From: Cololabis saira
Lineage: Eukaryota > Chordata > Actinopteri > Beloniformes > Belonidae
Length of the DNA: 64,000 nt
Direction: 5' to 3'
NCBI RefSeq assembly: GCF_033807715.1
Contig: NC_084591.1
Coordinates: 49,995,615 to 50,059,614, forward strand
Part shown: positions 20,530 through 31,187 of the stretch, piece after piece
How the letters are laid out: each line of letters opens with the position of its first letter
How positions within the stretch are numbered: the stretch's first letter is position 1
The notes under the pieces: model-generated
Databases searched by the model: none
What the model saw: the letters and a program-made list of their open reading frames with translations, nothing else
What the model was told of the DNA's origin: nothing
Program-made: the position numbers and the translations under genes

Positions 20530-21044
20530 TATGCTGTCTATTGTTTTTTAATGGTAATTGTATTACTGACTTTTTAATATGTGCCAAATAAATAAACAAA
20601 CAAACAAACATGGTCTTACGGTCTTACGTTGCTGGTTGATCTATAAAGAGGATCATGTTTGCCGTTTTCCTAAATCAGAGGCGATGAGTAACCTCTTCCA
20701 ACTATTTGAATGACATCTTGCTGCAGACTGCTAGTTTATTGCTACCAGAATAAAAAAAGAAACTCGTCACCATCTCATGACTCAAAGTAAATGCTGCGAC
20801 TGACAGACACTCAGCAAACAGAGATTCTTTCTGTCTTGTGTCTACAAAAAAAAAAAGAAAAACCCTTGAAAAATGCCAAACACATAATCTGCACAAATGG
20901 TTGGAGTGGAGGAGATCTGTTACCTGGCAACGTAGTGAGCTTCCTCCAAAACACCACTGCTCACATGTTGCTGATGTTTCTGTTCTGTTCCCACTGTGTG
21001 TTTCTGTGTGTGTTCCTGCACAACCAGCAGGAGATTCAAGCTGA
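20530..21044. other. lonp2 intron segment without a recognised gene
   Basis: Single-copy looking sequence with no supported frame. Confidence 0.5.
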
Positions 21045-21642
21045 GGCCACGTTTACACGTTTACACGTAGCAAATACGGTGGGGTTTTCATGCGTTTTGG
21101 CCGTTCGTTTAAACGAAAACGAAGTTCAAAATCACCAAAAACCATAATTTCTGAAAACTCCGGCCAAAGTGGAGATTTTTAAAAACTCTGTCTTCACGTT
21201 TGCTTGTAAACGGAGAGAAACGGACATTTAGTCTTCAGAACGTCACATTATGAGGAAGAAAAGTCACCAGCGTCATGAGTGACACCTGTGTTTACAATTT
21301 GTTTGTAACCGTCAATATTTTCTTGTATTTTACCCGTTTTATATTTTAACATCACACTTAAAAGTAACTCCACTTCTCTGTCACTCCAAACGAAAGACTC
21401 TCGTTCATATTGGAAGTAACTGGAAGTTACTCGTGTCATTTGTTGATGTTTTTTTCCAGGATTCTGATTGGCTAGCATGACTTTATCTTCTCGTTACACT
21501 GCCCCCTGTAGGTTTGGCTGCTCATAGCACGTGTTTAAATCAAGAGATTTTGAAAACAATCTGATGTAAATTATGGTATTTTTCAAAACGTAGAGAGGGA
21601 AATATCCGTTTTTGTAAATACCCGGCTTGTGTAAACGTGGCC
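21045..21642. mobile_element. MITE with GGCCACGTTTACAC ends
   Basis: A 598 bp element starts GGCCACGTTTACACG and ends GTGTAAACGTGGCC, flanked on both sides by TGA. A 3 bp target duplication is compatible with PIF/Harbinger-type insertion. No protein is encoded. Confidence 0.75.
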
Positions 21643-21710
21643 TGAAGGTTGTGCTGCACAACGACCAGGAGATGTGCTTCAAGCTAACGATTGTGCTGCA
21701 GACAAATAAA

Positions 21711-23584
21711 GGCCCAATCCCAATACACCCCCTACTTTCTATCACTACACCTAAAAAAGAAGGGACAGATTTTAGGGCACTTGAAATCTTCCCAGGTCTG
21801 TCCCAATACTCCCCCTACTCCTACTTTCAGCACCACCCCTAAAATCAGGAAGCCCAGAGCTAAAAGCTGTTTTAATTTCCGCTGTAGCTGTTAATATGCC
21901 ACTTTATTAAGTTTTAATATTTTTTCAGGCGTAAAAGTAACCGTTAAGATCCCCAACCTGGGCTCAGTTTATCCAAATAACGCCTGTTAAGAAATTTTAT
22001 CCGATGTTTTCGGAGATGAGAAGAGCCTACGCCGTAGGGTACGTAACCTACGGCGTAGGCTCTGCATTGGTGTAACGTGGAACCATAAATCAGCCTTTAT
22101 TCTGGCGAGGTTTGAAAAAGACTTTGCAACAACGGGCAAACGAGTGATTATGTACATTCACTGAGTGTAATTATGAAAGTAAAATATATATTTCTCGCTA
22201 GAAATGTAATCAAAACGCATTTTTATGTAGAAACTAACTCAAAATATTGATTTTATTCACTAAAAAATAAGAAATGTCCGCCATGTTTTTTTTTTTTGAT
22301 TCAGTCTGCAAATGACGACGAAAAGCATTCTGGGAAATTTTTCTGGACCTAGATCCGCTAGTGAGGATCAGAAATCCCTCGCTTCGTGGGGCCAGATTGA
22401 TAGCCACTACCCTAGTTTTCTCCACTCCCCCTACAGTAGGTGGAAAGAGGAATTGGGACACCACTAACCTCACGAGAACGCGCACAATTAGGGGTAGGGA
22501 TGAAAACAAGGGGTAGTGTATGGAGCCAAATCAAGGCCAAAAGTTTTGCTAATTTGAAAATAAAATTTGAACCTGAAAATTCTTTTTTACAGTTTCAATT
22601 TTATTTTTTTCAGTATCAGATCTTTTTTTCAGTTTCAAATCTTTTTATTTCAGTTTCAAATCTTTTTTTCAGTTTCAAATCTTTTTTTTTCAGTTTCACG
22701 TCTTTTTTTTTCAGTTTCACTTCTTTTTTTTTCAGGTTCAGACTTTTGGCCCGGATCTGGCGTGGGGGGCGTGGCATCAACTGAGAGGGGCGTGGCATCA
22801 TGAGTGACAGCAGAACAGAGAAGGCGGGGGACGTTCCTCAGTCATGTTGCCTTCAGGAAACGTAGGTTGTAGAAGTTATCAGTAGAAGTTTGATTCAACA
22901 CTGTATATACACCATATTCACGTGATTGGCAGTGGAAAAAACTGATATTAGTGACACATTTCTGTTTAAAAAGCTGTTTTAGATCGTACTTGACACCAAT
23001 CGCAGTATAAAAGCAATAAACTATGCAGGTGTACAGTTCAACAGCCAGACTTTAAAGTTTGACATTTCCCACTTCCACATACTACCAAGTACGGTCTAAA
23101 ACAGCTTTTTAAACAGAAATGTGTCACTAATATCAGTTTTTTCCACTGCCAATCACGTGAATATGGTGTATATACAGTGTTGAATCAAACTTCTACTGAT
23201 AACTTCTGCAACTTATGTTTCCTGAAGGCAACATGACTGAGGAACGTCCCCCGCCTTCTCTGTTCTGCTGTCACTCATGATGCCACGCCCCTCTCAGTTG
23301 ATGCCACGCCCCCCACGCCAGATCCGGGCCAAAAGTCTGAACCTGAAAAAAAAAGAAGTGAAACTGAAAAAAAAGACGTGAAACTGAAAAAAAAAAGATT
23401 TGAAACTGAAAAAAAGATTTGAAACTGAAATAAAAAGATTTGAAACTGAAAAAAAGATCTGATACTGAAAAAAATAAAATTGAAACTGTAAAAAAGAATT
23501 TTCAGGTTCAAATTTTATCTTCAAATTAGCAAAACTTTTGGCCTTGATTTGGCTCCATAGTAGTGATAGTATTGGGACAGGGCC
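21711..23584. mobile_element. GGCCCAATCCCAATAC element hosting a palindrome
   Basis: The left end GGCCCAATCCCAATACACCC is mirrored by GTATTGGGACAGGGCC on the right. Within it lie part of a small MITE at about 22015-22105 (GAGCCTACGCCGTAG hairpin) and the 1037 bp palindrome. It is non-coding. Confidence 0.65.
22521..23557. repeat. 1037 bp palindrome (fold-back element)
   Basis: Two arms of about 470 bp, nearly identical and inverted, run from TGGAGCCAAATCAAGGCC to GGCCTTGATTTGGCTCCA around a loop of about 95 bp near 22992-23087. Each arm contains a run of about six CAGTTTCAAATCTTTTTTTT units. No frame of interest is present. Confidence 0.93.
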
Positions 23585-24173
23585 TTAAAGATGCATCGCA
23601 GATTTCACACGCGACTGCGTGAAATGAGCAAAACATTACTGATTGAGGTTTCGGCCGGCTTTGTTTTCTAAAACAGAGCATCTGCACGTCACCCGGCTCA
23701 CTGCACGGCTACTACAAAGCATCATGTTCCAGAAATACCAGGGATATTTACGGCTGACATGAAATATTGTTTCCGACTGACACCACTTGACCTGGTTCTT
23801 AGACAACCGAGCCGCTGGCGGGACGTGAAACATCAGCCCGGCGGGACATCCGGACTTCATTAACACCCTTTCAAGTTGGCCATTGATCGTCTGCTGCGAG
23901 CTGATTTATATCAGTTAAAAATGTAATGATCAGATTTCCAGCAGCAGCAGCAGCAGCAGCAGCAGCGTAGCGGCGACCAGCTGGGACTAACACAGAACAC
24001 ACACTTGGGTGTTTCCACTCACTGGGATGAATACGGCAGCGTGTGTTGAGACTGATTGACAGGTCTGTCAGGACTCAGACCATCACCGTCCGGTCTGACC
24101 CGGGTCAGACCCGGGTCAGGGGGGATCCGTCTCGGTGCAGAGAGACTGCTGGCAGCTCGCCGCCATGTCTGCA
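23585..24173. other. lonp2 intron segment with a (GCA)n run
   Basis: A (GCA)n run of about nine units lies at 23941-23966. No other feature is supported. Confidence 0.6.
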
Positions 24174-24860
24174 GTCAGTACTCGAGTTGTAAAAAACAAT
24201 CAGGGGGGATGGTGGATTTTATCATATGGGGACAGATCATTTGTGCTGATTACAAATAATATAATATATTACAAATAATAGCAGTGACCAAAACACCTGC
24301 AGAAATACTGCAGGAATGACATAGCAGCAGTTAAATGCAGCCTTCTGTAAGCTTTAAATATCCACTGGGCTTACATCAAATACATCAAAACACAACAATA
24401 AAAAACACTTTTCTGAATTTATCAATATGACTCTGTCCTTCACAGGATAAGTAAAATGGATCACTGCAAAAACTCACAATCTTAACAAGAATATTTGTCC
24501 TATTTCTAGTTAAAATGTCTAATTTTAGTAAAAAAATCTCAATGCACTTAAAACAAGCCTCATCACTGGAAAAAACAACAATTTTCACCTGTTTCAAGTA
24601 GATTTTCACTTGAAATAAGTAGAAAAATCTGCCAGTGGAACAAGATTGTTTTGCTTGTAATAAGAAGATAAATCTTGTCCCACTGGCAGATTTTTCTACT
24701 TATTTCAAGTGAAAATTTACTTGAAACAGGTGAAAATTGTCAAATAAGTAATTTTTCTGGTGTTATTTTTCTGGTGATGACTCTAAATGTTGAAATAGCA
24801 GTAAAACCACATCCATTGATGAAATGACATAAGGGATGGAAAGGAGGGATGACAGTTTTA
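24174..24860 (+). mobile_element. Interspersed repeat shared with 13975-14960
   Basis: The same order of blocks as at 13975-14960, but without the retroposed insert. It then runs into a 30 bp minisatellite. It is probably a hAT-type non-autonomous element. The frames in it are not conserved genes. Confidence 0.65.
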
Positions 24861-25064
24861 CAGGGGGGATGATTTGGACCGTTTTTATTTCAGGGGGGGA
24901 TGATTTGGATCGTTTTTATTTCAGGGGGGATGATTTGGAGCGTTTTTATTTCAGAGGGGATGATTTGGATCGTTTTTATTTCAGGGGGGATGATTTGGAG
25001 CGTTTTTATTTCAGAGGGGATGATTTGGAGCGTTTTTATTTCTGGGGGGATGATTTGGACTGAA
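24861..25064 (+). repeat. 30 bp minisatellite, 7 units
   Basis: Seven units of exactly 30 bp contain GATTTGGACCGTTTTTATTT and a G-run. The same unit forms a 23-copy array at 53551-54244 in reverse. Confidence 0.95.
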
Positions 25065-25417
25065 TGCATGTTCTCCACCAGGAAAACAGCCGTTAGCTGG
25101 AGCTGATGTTTCACACGACAACGCAGAGAAAGCTGGATCTGAGCAGCCGCTTGAGGGGGAGCGATGCCAAATAATGACATCTCGGCAGGTTTATACAGAA
25201 TGGCCAAACATAACATCTCCTGGTACTTTCTACAGATGTGCACACTACTGAGTTACCCCTTTAAGATACTTCTATTATAGGAGAGCAAAAATCAAAAATG
25301 TAATTTTGATTGTAAAACATTTAAACTTACAAATCCAATCACATCTCTTGAATAGATACATATAAAACTTATTTCATTATTATTAAATAAATAAATAATG
25401 TAGATAGTATATGGGTA

Positions 25418-25478
<61 letters not shown>

Positions 25479-26584
25479 TATATTAATATTTATATTATAT
25501 ATATATATATAAAAATGGTTATTGGTGTAAATTATGATAACTATACATTGTTTGAATTTGTTGATGTTATAAAATGTATGAATATTTGTTTTTATTTATA
25601 TCTTAATGTTAAACGGAATTACTTTTAATTTTTTCTTAATTTTCTGTTTTTCCTTTCTTTTTTTTTTACAGTATATGCTACCTCTTAGGTTTGCTTTAAA
25701 TGTTTTGTTGTAATGTACTGTGCATTATGTGTCGGACCCCAGGAAGAATAGCTGCAGTTTTGCTGTAGCTAATGGAGATCCACATAAAACTATATAAACT
25801 ACATATCTTAAAGAGTTAAAAGTAAAAAAAAAAACGGCAGATGTATCTATGAAGGAAAAAGAATGCTTAAAGACATTTTACTGTTTTAAACAGCAGTCTT
25901 GATCATTTATTTACAAGGTGTACCTGATTGTGTCATGAGGCTTCAGTCCATCATGTGTTCTGGATTGTTGTTAGTATGAACCATAAAATAGATTACTGCT
26001 AACCTGCAGTTCATCTAAATACTGGACATCTATTTCCAGTGTTCAGTGTTCCAGTAACAACAATAACATCTGCCCCGTCATTTCTCTCTTCTTCACTTTA
26101 TTGGTCCTTTTTTTCCATCGTAGAAGCTTAATAAAAAGACTGCAATAACTGTGACCTCCTAGGTCTGAAAGTACGGGGACCAACCAGTGAGTTCATGGCA
26201 CAGCGAGACTAACAGTCACACAATCCATGAATGATCCAATAACATCCATACAAAATTAAAAAATAGGACTCATATTTCAATCCTTGCAGTCCTTATTAAT
26301 GCATCTCATCAAGTGGTCATTTATTGGCTATTTCTATTCAAGGGACAGTTCATCTTTGATTTAACTATCGAGTGCAACCCAGAAATAAACGTGTGAAATA
26401 AAATTTTAGTAACTTACCGTGAGTCCGTGTGAACGGAAGTGACTGCTCCATTCACAAGTCCAATCAGACTCAATTAAAAACTGTTTTGTGGCTGACACTG
26501 AATTATCATCCAGTTCATCGTGTTTGAGATTGTATCGTGAACAAAGCTTGTGATTTACACCAGTACTTTTTGTCCAATTATGGC
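25065..26584. other. lonp2 intron segment, AT-rich
   Basis: It contains a (TA)n run at about 25423-25511. No gene or complete element was recognised. Confidence 0.55.
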
Positions 26585-27200
26585 TGGGTTGGGTATGACT
26601 GGGTTGAAAACAATCGATTTTCCGATTCTAAATCGATTCTCGTATTAATTCCTAAAAATCGATTTGTATGTCTAAAGATTGATTTTTTTTCCATCATTAC
26701 ATTACAACTTATGGTATTTTTTTGTTTATGCCCAAAAAAGGAATGTTTTGTTGGACAACAGAATAACTTATGCCATGTTTTTGCCTTTAAATATGTTTAA
26801 AGGTATGAAAACATTAAAGTTTTCAGTTATAACTGCATAAATTGTCTATATTTCATTTCTTTATACACTGTCTTGGGGTTACATTTGCATAAAATGCTAA
26901 AAACCAGATTCTCAAAAATTTTAAACCGAAATAGAGCGAAAATGGAAAAGATTTGAACGGAATGTGGGAAAAAATAAAACCGATTTCATCCGTCGCTGTT
27001 TCCTCCCTGTATCTGTTTGGTAATTCTACACGATGTTTCTGAAAGAAGTTCTATCAGCATTTTGGGAGCTGATTGGTCCTTACAGCATCATTAGCTGCCG
27101 AATCAAATCGAATCAAATCGAATCAAATCTTGATAATCGATTCTGAATTTTAAGAATCGGAATCAAATCGATTCTTGACATTTTAATCGATCCCAAGCCC
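26585..27200. mobile_element. hAT-like element with ATCGATT words
   Basis: The left edge TGGGTTGGGTATGACTGGG and the right edge CGATCCCAAGCCC are imperfect inverses. Both ends are packed with AATCGATTT/AAATCGAATC words in opposite orientation. It is non-coding; termini are approximate. Confidence 0.5.
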
Positions 27201-28181
27201 TTTACGGGACACAAATCATTTCCATGTTATCCAGGTCTACAGGAATAACTCATCAGTTGCATATTTATTTACTCCAGTTTAGGAGTGTTCCTAATTTCTA
27301 GTAAATTAAATAATAACTTATATAATATAGCATCTATTAACCGATAAAAGAGAAACACCACAAGCCTACTTGAATGTCATAAAAATACAAATGACCACAG
27401 ATGAAGTTGCGATTACTCCGTTACCCTGGATTCACACTGAAGGCACCACAGGCGTCATGGGCGTCCGGTTGCCATTCATTTTCTCTGAAAGCGCTGCGAG
27501 AGGCGTCTGAGGCCACGGAGGTGTTGGAGGCGTCCGGAGCTTCAATTTGAAGTTGAAAAATCTCAACTTTATGCAAATGAGCAGCAGCGACGCCGAGGCA
27601 GCGTCCAATCACAGACCAGGATTCCCAAAGCGAGAAGCCTCAATGCAGATTGTACTTTCATGTTCAAACAAACGTACACTCATTCACATGCGTACAGGAG
27701 CAGAGCTGTGCACTAACAAACTTATTTTACCAGGAATTCATATATTTCATCCAGCAAACTGACATTTTTGCTGATTTGACTGCCGTTTTTACCTGAACTG
27801 CTCATGTGAAACACGTATCTGATGGTTGAGGAGCTGGATGGTCCCAACGATTTTATTTGTTACATCGATCTAACGCAAAATGATTAAAAACTGTGCCTAT
27901 TAATCACAAAACACAGTTTAAACAATATGACCCAATCCGCTGGGACCCGGTGTGTCAGTGTTCACCCAGACAGACTGCAGCTTCACCGGGACCAACGATG
28001 ATGGTTGATGTTGATCCAGGACCAACCTGGTTAAGGATCAAACTCACTCTTTTCTACGCGGAAATAACGCTAAAATATAAAGAAGGCTTGCCAAAGTGTG
28101 ATCCAAATGGCGGAAATAGGAAACTGAAGATGTGCAGCTATATATAGATATATGTAGACTATAGCAAAGATACTCTATAGA
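27201..28181. other. lonp2 intron segment without a recognised gene
   Basis: A GC-richer patch at 27420-27620 (GGATTCACACTGAAGGCACC) resembles the end of a MITE, but the partner end was not found. No frame is supported. Confidence 0.45.
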
Positions 28182-29339
28182 CAGGGCTGCACATAATTAT
28201 TTTGGTCTGGTGCTCAGAGGAGCCCCTGGATATGTGACTTGGGGCTCCAAAAACGCGGTGACCCGTCTCGCCGGATCGATAAAAGAGGGATGCAGGAATA
28301 AGTTATAGGCAAAACGATATTTATTCACGTATAAAGATGAATTAACAAATTATGGTGCGTGGTATGGTGCGTAGAAATAAAGGACGCCCCGATTTCAGCA
28401 GCGCAGGAGCCCAAAAAAAGCCCCAAAACTTCTAAACTGCATAAAAATGTGTTTATTTTATATGAAAAAACTTGTTCTTTAATAGCATTGAACTTGCATG
28501 ACTGTACAGACAGCCAACCATATAGCAGCTGAAATAGACTCCTAGGCTATGTATGTCCACATCAGCCAAGGTGTAGAATATTGTTACAGGTGAAGAATAT
28601 GGTGTAAAAGTTAACTTATTTCAATAATTCAACTACAATTTGGTGTAAAAGTTAACTTATTTCAATAATTCAACTAGAATTTGGTGTAAAAGTTAACTTA
28701 TTTCAATAGTCAACTAGAATATGGTGTAAAAGTTAATTTATTTCAATAATTCAACTAAAATATGGCGTAAAAGTTAATCTATTTCAATAATTCAACTTAA
28801 AAGGTGAAACTAATATATTACCTAGTCTTATTACATGCAAAGCAAGATATATTGAACCTTTATTTGTTATAATTTTGATGATGGAATTGTTTATTGATTT
28901 CATAAAATATTCTCTAATTTATTTTTTATTTGGGGTTTTCATAAACTGTGAGCCATAATCAGAGAGCAGCGTCTTGTTGGTGCAGGAAACTGCTGCACGC
29001 AGTGACAGACACTGGCTGATTTATGGTTTATGGTTTATTTTATTTATGGTTTGTTCAGTAAAGCTGATCCTTACCTCTCTTCCTGCCCAACCCACCGCCG
29101 CCACGATCATGGAGGGGGAGTAAGGACGCGCTGTGATTGGCCAGTACCAACTTTGAGTGGGAGTTCTGGGGGAAACCTCTCGCAATAGATTTTTTAATAT
29201 TAGTTTTCTGGTCTGGCCACAACCAATAATATGAGCCCCAGCTGTTGGTACGCAAAAGCGCTTCGCAGCACAAGATTGACAGCGCACTGAGGATTTTGAC
29301 GGCGCATGCGCTCTGGCGGCACACTTATGTGCAGCCCTG
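28182..29339. mobile_element. hAT-type element with perfect 8 bp duplication
   Basis: A 1158 bp element starts CAGGGCTGCACATAA and ends TTATGTGCAGCCCTG. TCTATAGA is duplicated at 28174-28181 and 29340-29347. The interior holds a 40 bp tandem repeat. The 3' part is GC-rich and could be the remnant of a transposase-element UTR, but no transposase motif is seen. Confidence 0.93.
28590..28800. repeat. About 40 bp tandem repeat, five units
   Basis: Five units carry GGTGTAAAAGTTAACTTATT, slightly diverged from one another, inside the hAT element. Confidence 0.9.
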
Positions 29340-30323
29340 TCTATAGATAACGCATTACCGTTTCTGCCAATGGCGTGGTCGCCCCTCTCCCCACATCGTT
29401 TTAAAACATAGAACACTAGATACAGTACAACTTTAATATTTGGAAGTGTTGTGAACGAGATACAGTACAACTTTAATATTTGCGCCTTATTTTGCCGCTC
29501 GTTTTTTTTTTATCTGCTACTTTAATGTCTGATATCAACCCAGTACAAGATCATCGGATCAGTCTAATATTCTTTTTTTCCATTCCAAAAAGACTTCAAT
29601 AATAACAATAACAGTATTATTAAGCAAAGAAGCAGGTTTTATTTTAATTTTAAATTTCAGTTTATCCGATGGGAAAACGGCGTTGGCAGTTCTGCAGTGA
29701 CCGACGACTCTAAATCTCTGACTCACCACCAGAGAGGAGAGCTATGTATTATTATTATATTATATTATTAGCTATGAGAGCCAAATCTGGCGAGAGTGTG
29801 TTGCTCAGACAGAGACAGGTCTCAAACAAAGTTAATTTTCTCCTAATCTGTCGGTCTGAAAATTTCCATTTTGGTGTCAGAATGTTCAGAAGGTTTGTGG
29901 CTTTTGAAAAATGGGTCCCATATTTACTTAGGTTATTATGGGGCGAAGGAATTGGTAATAATCTGTGCTCACGTTCACTTTTCCCATAGGACTCAATAGA
30001 CTCAGGACCTGCCGTTAGCCTACTAAAGGGGCGGGGCAGTGGGGAAACCCACGTGACACAGATACAGGAAACACAAGCGTAGTGGGGTAGTTTATAGAAC
30101 GTCTCTGACTATATGCACTTTGTTCCCTCCAGTTCTGCAGCTTGAAAGCCCCGCCCACTGCAGGCCCCGCCCACTGCAGGCGTCGACAGACTTTAGCAAG
30201 CAGCAGTGCAGGAGTCCCGAGTCTCCACAGGCCATTTTGGACGCTTTCAGTGTGAATCCAATGACTTGATCTGTGGTGTCCAGCAGAATCCTGCATCTCC
30301 CAGCCCAGGTTGTCCCCTCTCAC
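29340..30323. other. lonp2 intron segment next to an exon
   Basis: Single-copy looking. It contains two back-to-back CCCCGCCCACTGCAGG units near 30150-30180. No gene is seen. Confidence 0.5.
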
Positions 30324-30448
30324 CTTCCTCCGGAGCCACACTCTCCGTCCTGGGGAGTCTGCGGCCCTCAGCGACCCTCACGGCCACCGCTCGGCAGAGG
30401 GCCCCGATCTTCCTCTCCAGAGACCGCACGCCGGCCTCCCGGGTGTAC
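30324..30448 (-). CDS. lonp2: lonp2 exon (AAA+ sensor 2)
   Basis: This exon completes an Arg codon and encodes YTREAGVRSLERKIGALCRA, VAVRVAEG and a short variable tail ending in PEE. The GVRSLER segment is the sensor 2 region of the AAA+ helical lid, whose Arg contacts ATP. The acceptor is CTCCCAG|G and the donor GAAG|GTGAGA (phase 1). The upstream intron edge is odd: recognisable L2 sequence in the opposite orientation begins about 18 bp from the acceptor. Confidence 0.95.
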
Positions 30449-30643
30449 CTGGGAGAGACGCAGACATTAGTAACACCTTTATTCCACATATTAAAAACAT
30501 AACAAAGATAGGTATTCACCATCTTAAGAACAGCGAGAGTCTGCGCGTTTCTCTCTCAGGCTAGTACGGAGGTGCTAATGCTTTTATCTTATGTCGTTTC
30601 GATTATTGTAATGCCTGCTCTCTGGTCTTCCCAAAAAGAACAG

Positions 30644-30881
30644 TGTAGCAAGGCTAGTGCTACGGGGGTCACCCGACAGGACAGAGGACACAAGGTTTAG
30701 TGCAGGAACTCCTTTATTTCACCCAGACACACGTGCACCAGCAGGACCTTCAGCAGAGCCCTCTCCCAGCAGACCTCTTGCTGGTGTACAGCTGCTCTTT
30801 ATGACGGCAGGCAGGGTGGAGAGGCTGATTGGGCACAGGTGTGCCCAATTAGCTGAGTGGCTGCTCCTCCACCCTGCCACA
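30644..30881 (-). mobile_element. Solo LTR of the small LTR family
   Basis: 238 bp starting TGTAGCAAGGC and ending CACCCTGCCACA, homologous to the LTRs at 16827 and 45944 over most of its length (CCTTTATTTCAC and GGCAGGCAGGGTGGAGAG blocks). It is more diverged than they are. It interrupts the L2 copy between its LDYCN and NLQLLQN coding segments. No matching 5 bp duplication could be read. Confidence 0.85.
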
Positions 30882-31187
30882 AAATGTATAACCTACAACT
30901 ATTACAGAATTCAGCTGCACGCGTGCTGACGAGGACCAGAGGGCGGGAGCACATTACACCTGTTTTAAAATCGCTGCATTGGCTCCCCGTGCACTTCAGG
31001 ATCGATTTTAAGGTTCTTTTACTAGTTTTTAAGTGTTTTAATGGTCTTGGGCCTTCTTATTTGTCTGCACTGCTTTTACCCTATCGACCCTCGTGGACCC
31101 TGAGGTCCTCCGGCCTTTTAATAATACCAAAAGTTAGAACCAGGACACACGGGGAGGTTAATTCAGTTATTATGGTCCCCGATTGTG

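Noticed and set aside
24890..25243. 117-codon minus-strand frame (IQIIPPEIKT repeats)
   Set aside because: It is an artefact of the 7-unit 30 bp minisatellite.
29021..29470. 149-codon minus-strand frame as a hAT transposase remnant
   Set aside because: It lies partly in a hAT-type element, but no DDE, BED or dimerisation motif could be read, and it crosses the element's end.
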